From the NCBI GenBank assembly GCA_020633075.1, contig JACKEI010000001.1, positions 434,001 through 498,000 on the forward strand: DNA of 64,000 bases. The letters run 5' to 3'. Numbering within the stretch: the first letter of the stretch is position 1; each line of letters opens with the position of its first letter. The translations under genes and the position numbers were made by a program. This DNA is from Sandaracinaceae bacterium. Lineage in GTDB: Bacteria; Myxococcota_A; Polyangia; Polyangiales; Houyiibacteriaceae. This document shows positions 34,998 to 42,756 of the stretch, one piece after another. The notes below the pieces were generated by a model. That model saw nothing but the letters and a program-made list of their open reading frames with translations, made no database searches and had not been told where the DNA came from.

Positions 34998-37022
34998 TCA
35001 ACGGTCGAAGTGGACCATGCGGTCGAAGTTGCGGTGGGTCTCGTACAGCGTCTCGTAGTGCAGCGCGAAGTAGCCGCTGCTGACCACGAAGACCGCCAGC
35101 CCCGCGCCCGTCATGAGCCGCGCCAGGCGGCGTGACAGCGTGGTGGGCCAGGCCTCGGCAACCACGAAGGGCACCAGCGTCACCAGCATGAACGGGGTGA
35201 TGATGCGGCGCAGCACGGTCCAGCCGGGAGCCTCCATGGCCCACGGCAGGTCGTGCATGAAGTTGAAGCCGTACATGACCAGCAGCCCGAAGAGCACCAG
35301 CCCACCAAAGAAGGTGGGGCGCTCCAGCAGGTCGTCCAGGAAGTGCGCGGCGCCCAGGCACACGAAGGGCATCACGGGCAGGATGTACCAGCCGAAGGTC
35401 CAGTTGCCGCTGGAGAGCGCGAGCGCGGCCATGTAGATCAGCGGAGGCAGGCTGAGCACCGGGCGGCGCGCGTCGTCGAGCTTGCCGAACGCGAGGGCGT
35501 AGCCCAGCCAGACGAAGAGCACGTGCCCGTGCCCGACCAGGTTGTGGTTGATCAGCCCGTCCGCGAAGAAGCGCGGGAAGAGGTTCCAGTGCGCGGGGCG
35601 GCCGGAGGCCTGGTGGACGGTGCTGAACACGAACAGGTTCCAGTCCACGTACGCCCCGTAGAGCAGCAGCGGCAGGAGGCTCAGCAGGCCCCCAGCGCAC
35701 GCAATGAGCGCCGGGCGCAGCCCACCGCGGAGGAAGAACAGCAGCACCAGCGGCGGCAGGAAGAACGCGCCCGGGACCTTGGCCAGCGCGCCGAGCCCCG
35801 TCACGAACGCGGCCGCCCAGATCAAGCGGTCCCGGCGCGGCTCCTCCGCGTCCCAGCGCAGGAAGAGGTACACGCCGAGCAGCGCCATGGGCGTGAGCAG
35901 CGCCTCCTCTTTGATGACGCGCTGCTGGATGATCAGGTTCGGCAGCGCGGCGTACAGGAGGGCCGCCAAGTACGGGGTGCGCCCGGAGGGAAAGAGCCTG
36001 CGCGCGATGCCGAAGAGCAGCAGCAGGGTGGGGACGAAGAGGGCGATGGGCACGAGCCGCGTGTGCGTCAAGCGCGCCTCGAGATAGCTCCGCGCGCCGC
36101 CCAGCTTCGCGGCGGCACCCGCGAGCACGTGCAGGAGCGGCGGGTGCTCCAGGTACGGACGGATCACGTCGAAGGGGCGCCCCTCGAAGTAGGGGACGTG
36201 TTCGACCGCCACGCGCCCCTCGTACGCGCCTGCCCAGAGCGACCAGCCGCGCGTGCTCCCGTCCGTGAGCAGCTGAAAGCCGTTCCAGGTGGCGAAGAGC
36301 TCGTCCGCGTTCTCGGAGTACTCCGGCATGACGGTGTAGTCGAACAGGCGCGCGCCCAGACCGAAGGTGAGCGTGGCGAGCAGGACCGCGAGCTCGGCGC
36401 GGCGGCGGAAGAGCGCTTCGTCGCGAGTGGCGAGCAGGCCCATGCACACGACGAAGAGCGCCGCGCCCCCCAGCCACCAAGGCAGCGCGGTGGAGCGCAG
36501 CAGCGTCTGCGGGGTGGCAGGGCGCAGCGACTCGATGGGGACCGGGCTGAAGCCCGCCGAAGGGGCGTTGGCGTCTTGGTACTCGAGCGCGACGGACGCG
36601 TCGCGGGGGAAGGTGGCGTCCAGCACGAGCGTGAGGGGGTGCGCGCCCGCCGCCAGGTTTTCGCTCTGCGTCTCGATGCGGAGCGTGGTGTGCGGGGCGC
36701 CCCGCGCGCGCAGGGTCCATGCGGCGCCGGCGGGTACCTCCAGCACGCCCGACAGCGTGACGCGATACGGAACGGGCCCGGTGGGGATGGGGTGCGCCCG
36801 GAAGTTCCACTTCTGGAGCACGATGGCGTTCAGGCGGTGTCGGTTCGCGAAGAGGGGGCGTGGCTCGAACCCGTGGTGCAGGGGGAAGCCGCCGGTCTCG
36901 TTGCGCACCTCGACCACGGCGTCGAGTCCGTGCGACGCGCGCTCGAGGCCCAGGGCACCGCCGAGCGCGAGCGCGAGCGCTCCGAGGACGCCGACGGCGA
37001 TGGTGACGCGGGTCTGGCTCAT
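34998..37022 (-). CDS. Glycosyltransferase family 39 / ArnT-like membrane protein
   Basis: 674 residues. A first membrane helix (~8-28) precedes a beta-rich extracytoplasmic domain (~30-165), which is an unusual insertion for this family. A second part with ~10-11 helices follows; its first loop carries DYTVMPEYSENADEL (~230-245), the acidic catalytic loop of GT39/ArnT enzymes, and RPYLEHPPLLHVLAG (~287-301) is the H-P-P loop. Such enzymes transfer a sugar from a polyprenyl phosphate to a lipid or protein outside the membrane. ATG at 37022 overlaps the upstream gene's stop (ATGA). Confidence 0.88.
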   Translation of the reverse strand: MSQTRVTIAVGVLGALALALGGALGLERASHGLDAVVEVRNETGGFPLHHGFEPRPLFANRHRLNAIVLQKWNFRAHPIPTGPVPYRVTLSGVLEVPAGAAWTLRARGAPHTTLRIETQSENLAAGAHPLTLVLDATFPRDASVALEYQDANAPSAGFSPVPIESLRPATPQTLLRSTALPWWLGGAALFVVCMGLLATRDEALFRRRAELAVLLATLTFGLGARLFDYTVMPEYSENADELFATWNGFQLLTDGSTRGWSLWAGAYEGRVAVEHVPYFEGRPFDVIRPYLEHPPLLHVLAGAAAKLGGARSYLEARLTHTRLVPIALFVPTLLLLFGIARRLFPSGRTPYLAALLYAALPNLIIQQRVIKEEALLTPMALLGVYLFLRWDAEEPRRDRLIWAAAFVTGLGALAKVPGAFFLPPLVLLFFLRGGLRPALIACAGGLLSLLPLLLYGAYVDWNLFVFSTVHQASGRPAHWNLFPRFFADGLINHNLVGHGHVLFVWLGYALAFGKLDDARRPVLSLPPLIYMAALALSSGNWTFGWYILPVMPFVCLGAAHFLDDLLERPTFFGGLVLFGLLVMYGFNFMHDLPWAMEAPGWTVLRRIITPFMLVTLVPFVVAEAWPTTLSRRLARLMTGAGLAVFVVSSGYFALHYETLYETHRNFDRMVHFDR

Positions 37023-39229
37023 CGGTAGGCCTCCGGGATGTTGGTGGTGCCGATGAACGCGTCCAGCTGCCGGAGCATGGCGGCCTCCTCGGCGACGTCG
37101 CTGTCCGCCCGGTTCACGCGCTCACGCGGGTCGCTCAGCAGATCGTAGAGCTCGGTGGTGTCCGCGGTCAGATCCCGGATGAGGTGGTAGCGGCCGAGGA
37201 TCATGGCCTTCACGTGGTGGGTGGGGCGGGACCAGGAGTTCTCCTGGAAGATGGGGCGCGCCGGGTCCGGAGCGCCTCCCAACAGCACCGGCACCAGGCT
37301 GGACATGGTCGAGCTCGACGGAGTCGGGACGCCCGCGAGGTTCAGCAGTGTGGGGAAGACGTCTCCCAGCGCCACGGGGCCGTCGACCCGGCGCGCGCGG
37401 AGGTCGGTCCCCAGCACCACCAGCGGCACGTGGGTCACCTCGCGGTAGAGGGTCCGCGCGTGCGGGTCACGGCCGTGCTCGCTGAAGTTCTCGCCGTGAT
37501 CGGCCGAGAGCACCACGAAGCGCGGGCGCACGTGGCGCTCGTCCAGCGCGGTCCGCAGGGCCTCCGCCACGAAGGTCTGCACGTAGCGGATCTCCTCGTC
37601 GTAGAGGTCCATGGGCTGATCACCGAAGTGCAGGTCGGCGTGGTCCACGTAGGGGTGGTGCGGGTCGAAGAAGTGCAGCCAGACGAAGCGGGGCGGACGC
37701 TCTTGCTCGCTCGCCGGGGCGTCCTCGGGTGGTGGCGCGAGCAGCGCGCGAGCGCGGTCCATGACGTAGGGGCCGAGGTCACGCGGGCGGCGCTGGCAGA
37801 CCTCCTCGAACTCGTCGAAGCCGCGCCGGAGGTTCCAGTTGGGAGCCAGGAAGAGGGAGCCGCACAGGCGCGCGTGCGTGGTGTAGCCAGCCGCAGAGAG
37901 GCGCTCTGCCAAGGTGGTCTCGTCTTCGCCGTAGTTGGGCGGGAAGCCCTCGGCCACCAGCTCCACTTGGAAGGGGGTCTTGCCCACCATCAGCGACCAC
38001 ATGCTGGGCGCGGTGCCCGAGTCCTGGCTGTAGGCGCGTTCGAAGATCACACCGTCTTCGACCAGCGTGTCGAGATCTGGCGAGGTGGGGTGTGCGGTGT
38101 AGCCCATGAACCCCAGGTGGTCGGCGCGCAGGGCGTCCACGGTGATGAGGTAGAGGTCGGGTTGTTCGCCGCTCAGCGGGACGAACGCGCTAGCGCTCGC
38201 GTCCGCGTCCGCGTGCTCCGCGACGGTGTCCCGCCCGTCGCAGTTCTCGTCGATGCCGTTGCCGGCCAGCTCGCGCGCGAGCGGGCTGCGGGCGGCGTCG
38301 AGAGGCGCGCAGTCCGCCCCGAAGGGGAAGGAGGCCACCCCGTCGCGGTCGAGGTCGCTGAGCGACTGCAGGCCCGCGACGAGGTAGGCGGCGCTCCAGG
38401 TCCCGCGGGAGGTGAAGCTACGCGCGCGAGGCAGACGCCAGCTGCCGACGACGGCCACGGAGGCGAGCAGCGCGAGGACCACGCCCACGGCTGCCGGGCG
38501 GGCGAGCCGTCGCGGTGCAAGCGCGTACAGCAGCGGCGCCGCGCCCACGAGCACGGCGGGCGCGACGAGCGCGTACGCGCCGAGGTGCGCCAGCGTCTCG
38601 TCGAAGCGCAGCGCGGCCCCGACGAAGAGCGCGGTGGCGCCGCCGAGCAGCCCCGCGAGCAGGACGCGCGGGGTGGGCAGCCGGGGCAGGGCCAGCAGCG
38701 CGCGTCGCGCCGTGAGCCCGACGAAGAGCGCGGCGCCCAGCGCCGGCAGGGCGGCGGCGCCCACGGCGAGCGCGACGAGCTCGGGATCTCGCGCGTGGCT
38801 GATCGCGACGTGGGCGGCAGCGCCGACGAGCAGCGTGAGCACCGCAGCTGCCACGACGCCCATGCCGAGGCCCGCGCTGAAGGCACGGGCGCGGCCCCTC
38901 TCGTGCGCCCCGCTCCCGAGCGCGAGCGCGCGGCGTAGCGCGTCGGCTGTGCGTTCTATGCCCCCGGGCGCCGCTATCCGCTCGAGGCCACGGGTCAGGC
39001 CGGCGCCCAGCAAGGCGGTCAGCACAAACAACGCCGTGACCAGCAGGGCGCCGCCCGCGCTGAAGGGCACCTCGCTCAGCAGCCCCGCCACGAGCTCGAC
39101 CGACGCGGCCAGACACCCGGCACCCAGCCACGCCAGCAGCCACGCGCCCCGACGCGGAGTCGTCGCCGCTGGGGTCGCCCCTGCCGCCAACGCGGGGCCC
39201 TCGGGCGAGTCGGGAGGGGTCTCGGACAT
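37019..39229 (-). CDS. Membrane sulfatase/phosphotransferase (LtaS-like fold) with Thr nucleophile
   Basis: 736 residues. About eight N-terminal helices (~28-245) precede an alkaline-phosphatase-superfamily domain (~300-720) with metal ligands in ITVDALRADHLGFMG and VVLSADHGENFSEHG. At the nucleophile position the sulfatase C/S-x-P-S-R is replaced by T-A-P-S-M, so it cannot form formylglycine. A Thr nucleophile is the hallmark of LtaS-type phosphoglycerol transferases and phosphoethanolamine transferases. This suggests decoration of a surface glycan or lipid, but the donor is unknown. ATG at 39229 is the first plausible start; it is coupled to the GT39 gene by ATGA. Confidence 0.82.
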   Translation of the reverse strand: MSETPPDSPEGPALAAGATPAATTPRRGAWLLAWLGAGCLAASVELVAGLLSEVPFSAGGALLVTALFVLTALLGAGLTRGLERIAAPGGIERTADALRRALALGSGAHERGRARAFSAGLGMGVVAAAVLTLLVGAAAHVAISHARDPELVALAVGAAALPALGAALFVGLTARRALLALPRLPTPRVLLAGLLGGATALFVGAALRFDETLAHLGAYALVAPAVLVGAAPLLYALAPRRLARPAAVGVVLALLASVAVVGSWRLPRARSFTSRGTWSAAYLVAGLQSLSDLDRDGVASFPFGADCAPLDAARSPLARELAGNGIDENCDGRDTVAEHADADASASAFVPLSGEQPDLYLITVDALRADHLGFMGYTAHPTSPDLDTLVEDGVIFERAYSQDSGTAPSMWSLMVGKTPFQVELVAEGFPPNYGEDETTLAERLSAAGYTTHARLCGSLFLAPNWNLRRGFDEFEEVCQRRPRDLGPYVMDRARALLAPPPEDAPASEQERPPRFVWLHFFDPHHPYVDHADLHFGDQPMDLYDEEIRYVQTFVAEALRTALDERHVRPRFVVLSADHGENFSEHGRDPHARTLYREVTHVPLVVLGTDLRARRVDGPVALGDVFPTLLNLAGVPTPSSSTMSSLVPVLLGGAPDPARPIFQENSWSRPTHHVKAMILGRYHLIRDLTADTTELYDLLSDPRERVNRADSDVAEEAAMLRQLDAFIGTTNIPEAYR

Positions 39230-39280
39230 GAGCCGCGGATGATAGAGGGCGAGCGCCCGCTGCGCGAGGGAACATCGCCC

Positions 39281-39366
39281 TCGGCTCGGCTCGGGTCGGC
39301 TCGGGTCGGCTCGGCGGCCGCCGCGGCTCGGCTCGCCTCGGGCCGGCTCGGCTCGGGCCGGCCGCC
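39281..39366. repeat. Pentanucleotide tandem array and decayed mirror copy
   Basis: Seven tandem TCGG(C/G) units (39281-39315) are followed by a GC-rich imperfect copy of the same pentamer to 39366. It fills the 142-bp gap between the sulfatase-like gene start and the tsaE stop. It lies upstream of the sulfatase-like operon, so repeat number could affect its expression. No gene is in this gap. Confidence 0.85.
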
Positions 39367-39371
39367 GCCGC

Positions 39372-39869
39372 TCAGCGCGTCTGCGCCCCCAAGGCGCGTA
39401 GGAGCGCCACCCCCCTCTCGCTCTCCGCGCGGAGCTGGGCCGAGCGCGAGCTGTCTCCTGTGATGGTGAGCGCGACCACGACGTCGGGGCGGAGGACATC
39501 GGCGAAGCGCTCCCCCCACTCCACGACCGCGATGGCGCCCTCGTCGCGCCGCTCCTCGAAGCCAAGCTCTTCGACCTCCTCGGGGCTGCCGAGCCGGTAG
39601 AGGTCCGCGTGCAGCAGCGGGCTCGGCCCCTCGTACTCGTGTACCAGCGCGAAGGTCGGGCTCGCCACCGGCTCGTCCTCGGGCACGCCCAGCGCGTGCA
39701 CCAGCGCACCGGCGAGCAGCGTCTTGCCCGCCCCCAGGGGACCTTCGAGCACGATCAGATCCCCCGGCAGGAGCGCGCTGGCCAGCTGCGCCGCGAGGCT
39801 TCTCGTGGCGTCTTCGTCCCCCAGCGCGAGCCTGAGGGGCGCTTCGGCGTCGCCGTCGTCGGTGTGCAT
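39372..39869 (-). CDS. tsaE: TsaE, ATPase of the tRNA threonylcarbamoyladenosine (t6A) pathway
   Basis: 165 residues. Walker A GPLGAGKT (43-50) and the family segments PVASPTFALVHEY, LLHADLYRL and VVEWGERF are all present. TsaE forms a complex with TsaB and TsaD that installs t6A at position 37 of ANN-reading tRNAs and is needed for correct decoding. The ATG at 39869 is 77 bp from the divergent M1 peptidase. tsaB and tsaD are not in the window. Confidence 0.95.
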   Translation of the reverse strand: MHTDDGDAEAPLRLALGDEDATRSLAAQLASALLPGDLIVLEGPLGAGKTLLAGALVHALGVPEDEPVASPTFALVHEYEGPSPLLHADLYRLGSPEEVEELGFEERRDEGAIAVVEWGERFADVLRPDVVVALTITGDSSRSAQLRAESERGVALLRALGAQTR

Positions 39870-39946
39870 GGCCTAGTCCTGCCATCGGGTCGCGCCGCTC
39901 GCCAGGCGCCTTGCGTGGCGCACCACAGGCTGTGAGGATGGCCGCG

Positions 39947-41854
39947 ATGCGCTCCCCCTCCGTGCCGCTGGCGTTCGCCGTGTTGCTCGCCGCGCTTCTG
40001 CCCGTGGGCGCCGCGCGAGGGCAGGGGACCCTCGCGACAGCGGATGACCCACGCGACCAGGTCGAGCTCCGGGCCGAGCTGGACCCGGTCGCGCATCGCA
40101 TCGCCGGGACGCTGCGGTGGCGCTTCACGAACCGCAGCGCGCGGGCCACGACGGAGCTCTACTGGCATCTCTATCCCAACGCGTTCCGCACCGACGAGCA
40201 GGGGGGCAGCGTGTTCGTGCGCGAGGAGGGCAGCGCCATCCGCGACCGGCGCGTGAGCGTGCCGGGCAGCATCACGCTCACGTCGCTCTCGCTCGGTGAC
40301 GGTCGAGACCTCTTGGCGCGCTCCACGCTGGACGTCGGCGTGCCGGACGACACTACGCAGCTGCGCACCGACCTCTACGAGCCGCTGGCCCCCGGCGATA
40401 GCATCGAGCTGCGCGCCACCTTCGTCACGGCGCTGCCCGTCGCGGTCGCGCGCAGCGGATACGTGGGGGACTTCCACGTGGCCGGGCAGTGGTTCCCCAA
40501 GCTCGCGCGCCTCGAGCCGGACGGCACCTGGGCGCACTTCCCCTACCACGGGCTGGGCGAGTTCTACGCAGACTTCGCGGACTACACGCTCACGGTCGCG
40601 GTGCCTCCGGGCGTCGTGGTGGTCGCCGGTGGTGACCCCGCCGGATCACCGCGTGACGAAGCGGGGCTGCGCGTGTATCGCTTCGTCGCGCAGGCGGTGC
40701 ACGACTGCGTCTTCGTCGCCTCGCCAACGCTCACGGTGATCGAAGAGGAGCACCCCCTGCCAACGCACACCGTGCGCGTGCGCGTGGCCCACGGCCCCGG
40801 CTTCGAGGCGGCCGCGCGGGAGTACCTGCGCCTCACCCGCAGCGGCTTGGACTTCTTCTCACGGGCCTTTGGAGAGTACCCCTACGCCACGCTCACCGTG
40901 GTGGTGCCGCCCTCGGCGGCCAGCGCGCTGGCGGGCATGGAGTACCCCACGCTGTTCTTGACGGCGGGTCCATGGTGGGGCTCGGCGCGGCCCCTCTTCG
41001 GCGGCATGGGGGCCGAGACCACGGTGCACGAGCTCGCCCACCAGTGGTTTCAGGGGCTGGTCGCCACCCACGAGGTGCGCTACCCCGCTCTCGACGAGGG
41101 GCTCGCGAGCTGGGCGGCCGACGAGCTCCTGCGCGCCCGGGAAGGCCACGGCAGCGGCGCGCGCCTCGGCGCGGTCACCCTCGACGTCTACGAGCTCGAG
41201 CGCAGCTGGGGGCTCGCCCGAGTGACGCCGCGGTCGCCTCTGTCGGCCGCGTACGACTTCGACGCCGAGGGGTACTTCCGCACGGTCTACGTGTACGTGC
41301 CCCTCGCCCTCGAGACCATCGCCAGGGCGTGGGGGCGCGAGCGCCTGCTGCGCGCTCTCGGACGCTACGCGCGAGCGCAGCGCCTGTCGCATCCGGGACC
41401 GGACGCGCTCCGCGAGGCCTTTCGCACGGAGTACGGTGACTGGTTCGTGCGTGACGTGTTCGACGCCGTGTTCGTGCGTGGGTGCACCGTCCGCACAGAG
41501 CTCGGCAGCGTGGAGAGCGTGTGTGACGACGGCGGCTGTCGCGCCGAGATCGTCGCGCGGCGGACGGGTTGCTTGCCGGTCCCGCTGGAGGTCGAGGTGG
41601 AGTCCACCGGGGGACGCGCGCGGTACGCGTTTCCGGGAAGCGCCCGCGAGCTGCGGCTGACGGTGGACCCCCAGACGCTGCGTCGGGTGCAGGTCGACCC
41701 GGGCCACCGCAACCTCACCGACCCACGACGTATCGACGACGTGCAGCGCTTCGGCGGCGCCGACGGAGCCTTGTTCGCGAGCGGCGACGGGGCCCGCCTG
41801 TCGACGCGCCTCCTCGCGCTGTTTCACGTGCTCTTCGCGGTCGTGGGCCCATGA
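39947..41854 (+). CDS. Secreted M1-family metallopeptidase
   Basis: 635 residues. A Sec signal peptide (MRSPSVPLAFAVLLAALLPVGAARGQ, ~26 residues) precedes an M1 aminopeptidase-like domain. The zinc motif HELAHQ (H361, E362, H365) and E384 in DEGLASW are exactly 18 residues apart, the canonical HEXXH-X18-E. The exopeptidase motif GxMEN is replaced by AGMEYP, so aminopeptidase preference is less sure. ATG at 39947 is chosen because GAGG lies 9 bases upstream; ATG at 39938 has no room for it. Overlaps the next gene by 4 bp (ATGA). Confidence 0.88.
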   Translation: MRSPSVPLAFAVLLAALLPVGAARGQGTLATADDPRDQVELRAELDPVAHRIAGTLRWRFTNRSARATTELYWHLYPNAFRTDEQGGSVFVREEGSAIRDRRVSVPGSITLTSLSLGDGRDLLARSTLDVGVPDDTTQLRTDLYEPLAPGDSIELRATFVTALPVAVARSGYVGDFHVAGQWFPKLARLEPDGTWAHFPYHGLGEFYADFADYTLTVAVPPGVVVVAGGDPAGSPRDEAGLRVYRFVAQAVHDCVFVASPTLTVIEEEHPLPTHTVRVRVAHGPGFEAAAREYLRLTRSGLDFFSRAFGEYPYATLTVVVPPSAASALAGMEYPTLFLTAGPWWGSARPLFGGMGAETTVHELAHQWFQGLVATHEVRYPALDEGLASWAADELLRAREGHGSGARLGAVTLDVYELERSWGLARVTPRSPLSAAYDFDAEGYFRTVYVYVPLALETIARAWGRERLLRALGRYARAQRLSHPGPDALREAFRTEYGDWFVRDVFDAVFVRGCTVRTELGSVESVCDDGGCRAEIVARRTGCLPVPLEVEVESTGGRARYAFPGSARELRLTVDPQTLRRVQVDPGHRNLTDPRRIDDVQRFGGADGALFASGDGARLSTRLLALFHVLFAVVGP

Positions 41855-42756
41855 GCCAGCCTCTCCCCCGTGACGTGAGAGAGCCCGCGCGCCGCGTCGC
41901 GCTCATGGCCGCGTACGTGCTCCTCGTCGAGAGCGTGTTCTCCGCCCTGGCCGCGCTCGCGGTGGCCGCAGAGCTGGAGCGCGGCTTCGGGTCCACGGGC
42001 GGTCTACTCGCCGCCATCCGCACGCCCGGCGCGCCTCTCTTGGTCGAGGGCTTGCTGCCGTTCGTGTTCAGGGCGTTCTCTACCTGGGCTCCGAAGCTGC
42101 TGGCGCTCGGGCTGCTGCACGCGCTCGTCGCGCCGCTGGTGCAGATGATCTGGTTGGCGGGGCTCGGTCCAGAAGGGCCTGCCCACGCGCTGCGCGGCGG
42201 CCTGCGCCTCTTCTTGCCCGCGCTGCGGCTGCGCCTGCTCTTGCTCGCGCCGCTGCTCTTCTGGGCGGGGACCGTCGCGCTCGTGTTGATCTATGCGCAG
42301 CTGGTCTGGGGCGGCACCAACGAGCGCACGGCGGACGTCGCCTGCGTGGTCGCGCTCTCTGTGGGAGCCGCGCTCCTCGGTCCGCTGCGCGTCCTCTGCG
42401 ACCTCGCGCACGCCTCGCTCGCCCACGCCGAGAGCCAGGGCGCCGAGCCCAGCGCGCGCGCGGGCGTGGCGACGGCGCTCCGGGGGTTCAGCCTCGGGCA
42501 CCTCCTGCGCTGGGCTCTGTGCGCCGCGGCCGGCCTCTTCGCGCTCGGCCTCGGAGCCCTCGGGTCCACTCACCCGAGTGTCTGGCTGAGCGTCTTCGCG
42601 GTGCAGCTCGCCGCGTACGCACGCTACGTGGCGCGCGGTTCCTGGCTCTCCGCGGCGCTCGCGTCACTCGCGCGGCGTCGCTTGGGCAACGTCACGCAGA
42701 ACAACGCACCTCCCTCTGTGTCGTCTACGTTGCCGGCCGAGATGCGGCCACCGTGA
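41851..42756 (+). CDS. Integral membrane protein, 3' end antiparallel to pilS
   Basis: 301 residues with about six hydrophobic segments and no known family motif. ATG at 41851 is coupled to the M1 peptidase stop (ATGA). The last 44 residues (SLARRRLGNVTQNNAPPSV...) are read through the antisense of the pilS 3' end: the two genes overlap tail to tail for 133 bp (42624-42756). The stop at 42756 is the first in frame, so the overlap is real unless there is a frameshift. The C-terminal tail is low in hydrophobicity and may be dispensable. Confidence 0.7.
   Translation: MSQPLPRDVREPARRVALMAAYVLLVESVFSALAALAVAAELERGFGSTGGLLAAIRTPGAPLLVEGLLPFVFRAFSTWAPKLLALGLLHALVAPLVQMIWLAGLGPEGPAHALRGGLRLFLPALRLRLLLLAPLLFWAGTVALVLIYAQLVWGGTNERTADVACVVALSVGAALLGPLRVLCDLAHASLAHAESQGAEPSARAGVATALRGFSLGHLLRWALCAAAGLFALGLGALGSTHPSVWLSVFAVQLAAYARYVARGSWLSAALASLARRRLGNVTQNNAPPSVSSTLPAEMRPP

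Noticed and set aside
35253..37028. 591-codon plus-strand frame opposite the GT39-like gene
   Set aside because: Glu/Arg/Gln-rich antisense frame without membrane segments or motifs; the minus-strand frame encodes the catalytic loops of GT39.
37019..39229. Classical formylglycine sulfatase
   Set aside because: The C/S-x-P-S-R signature is absent (T-A-P-S-M), so sulfatase maturation would not be possible.
39281..39366. CRISPR-like repeats
   Set aside because: The units are 5 bp, directly tandem, with no spacers or cas genes nearby.
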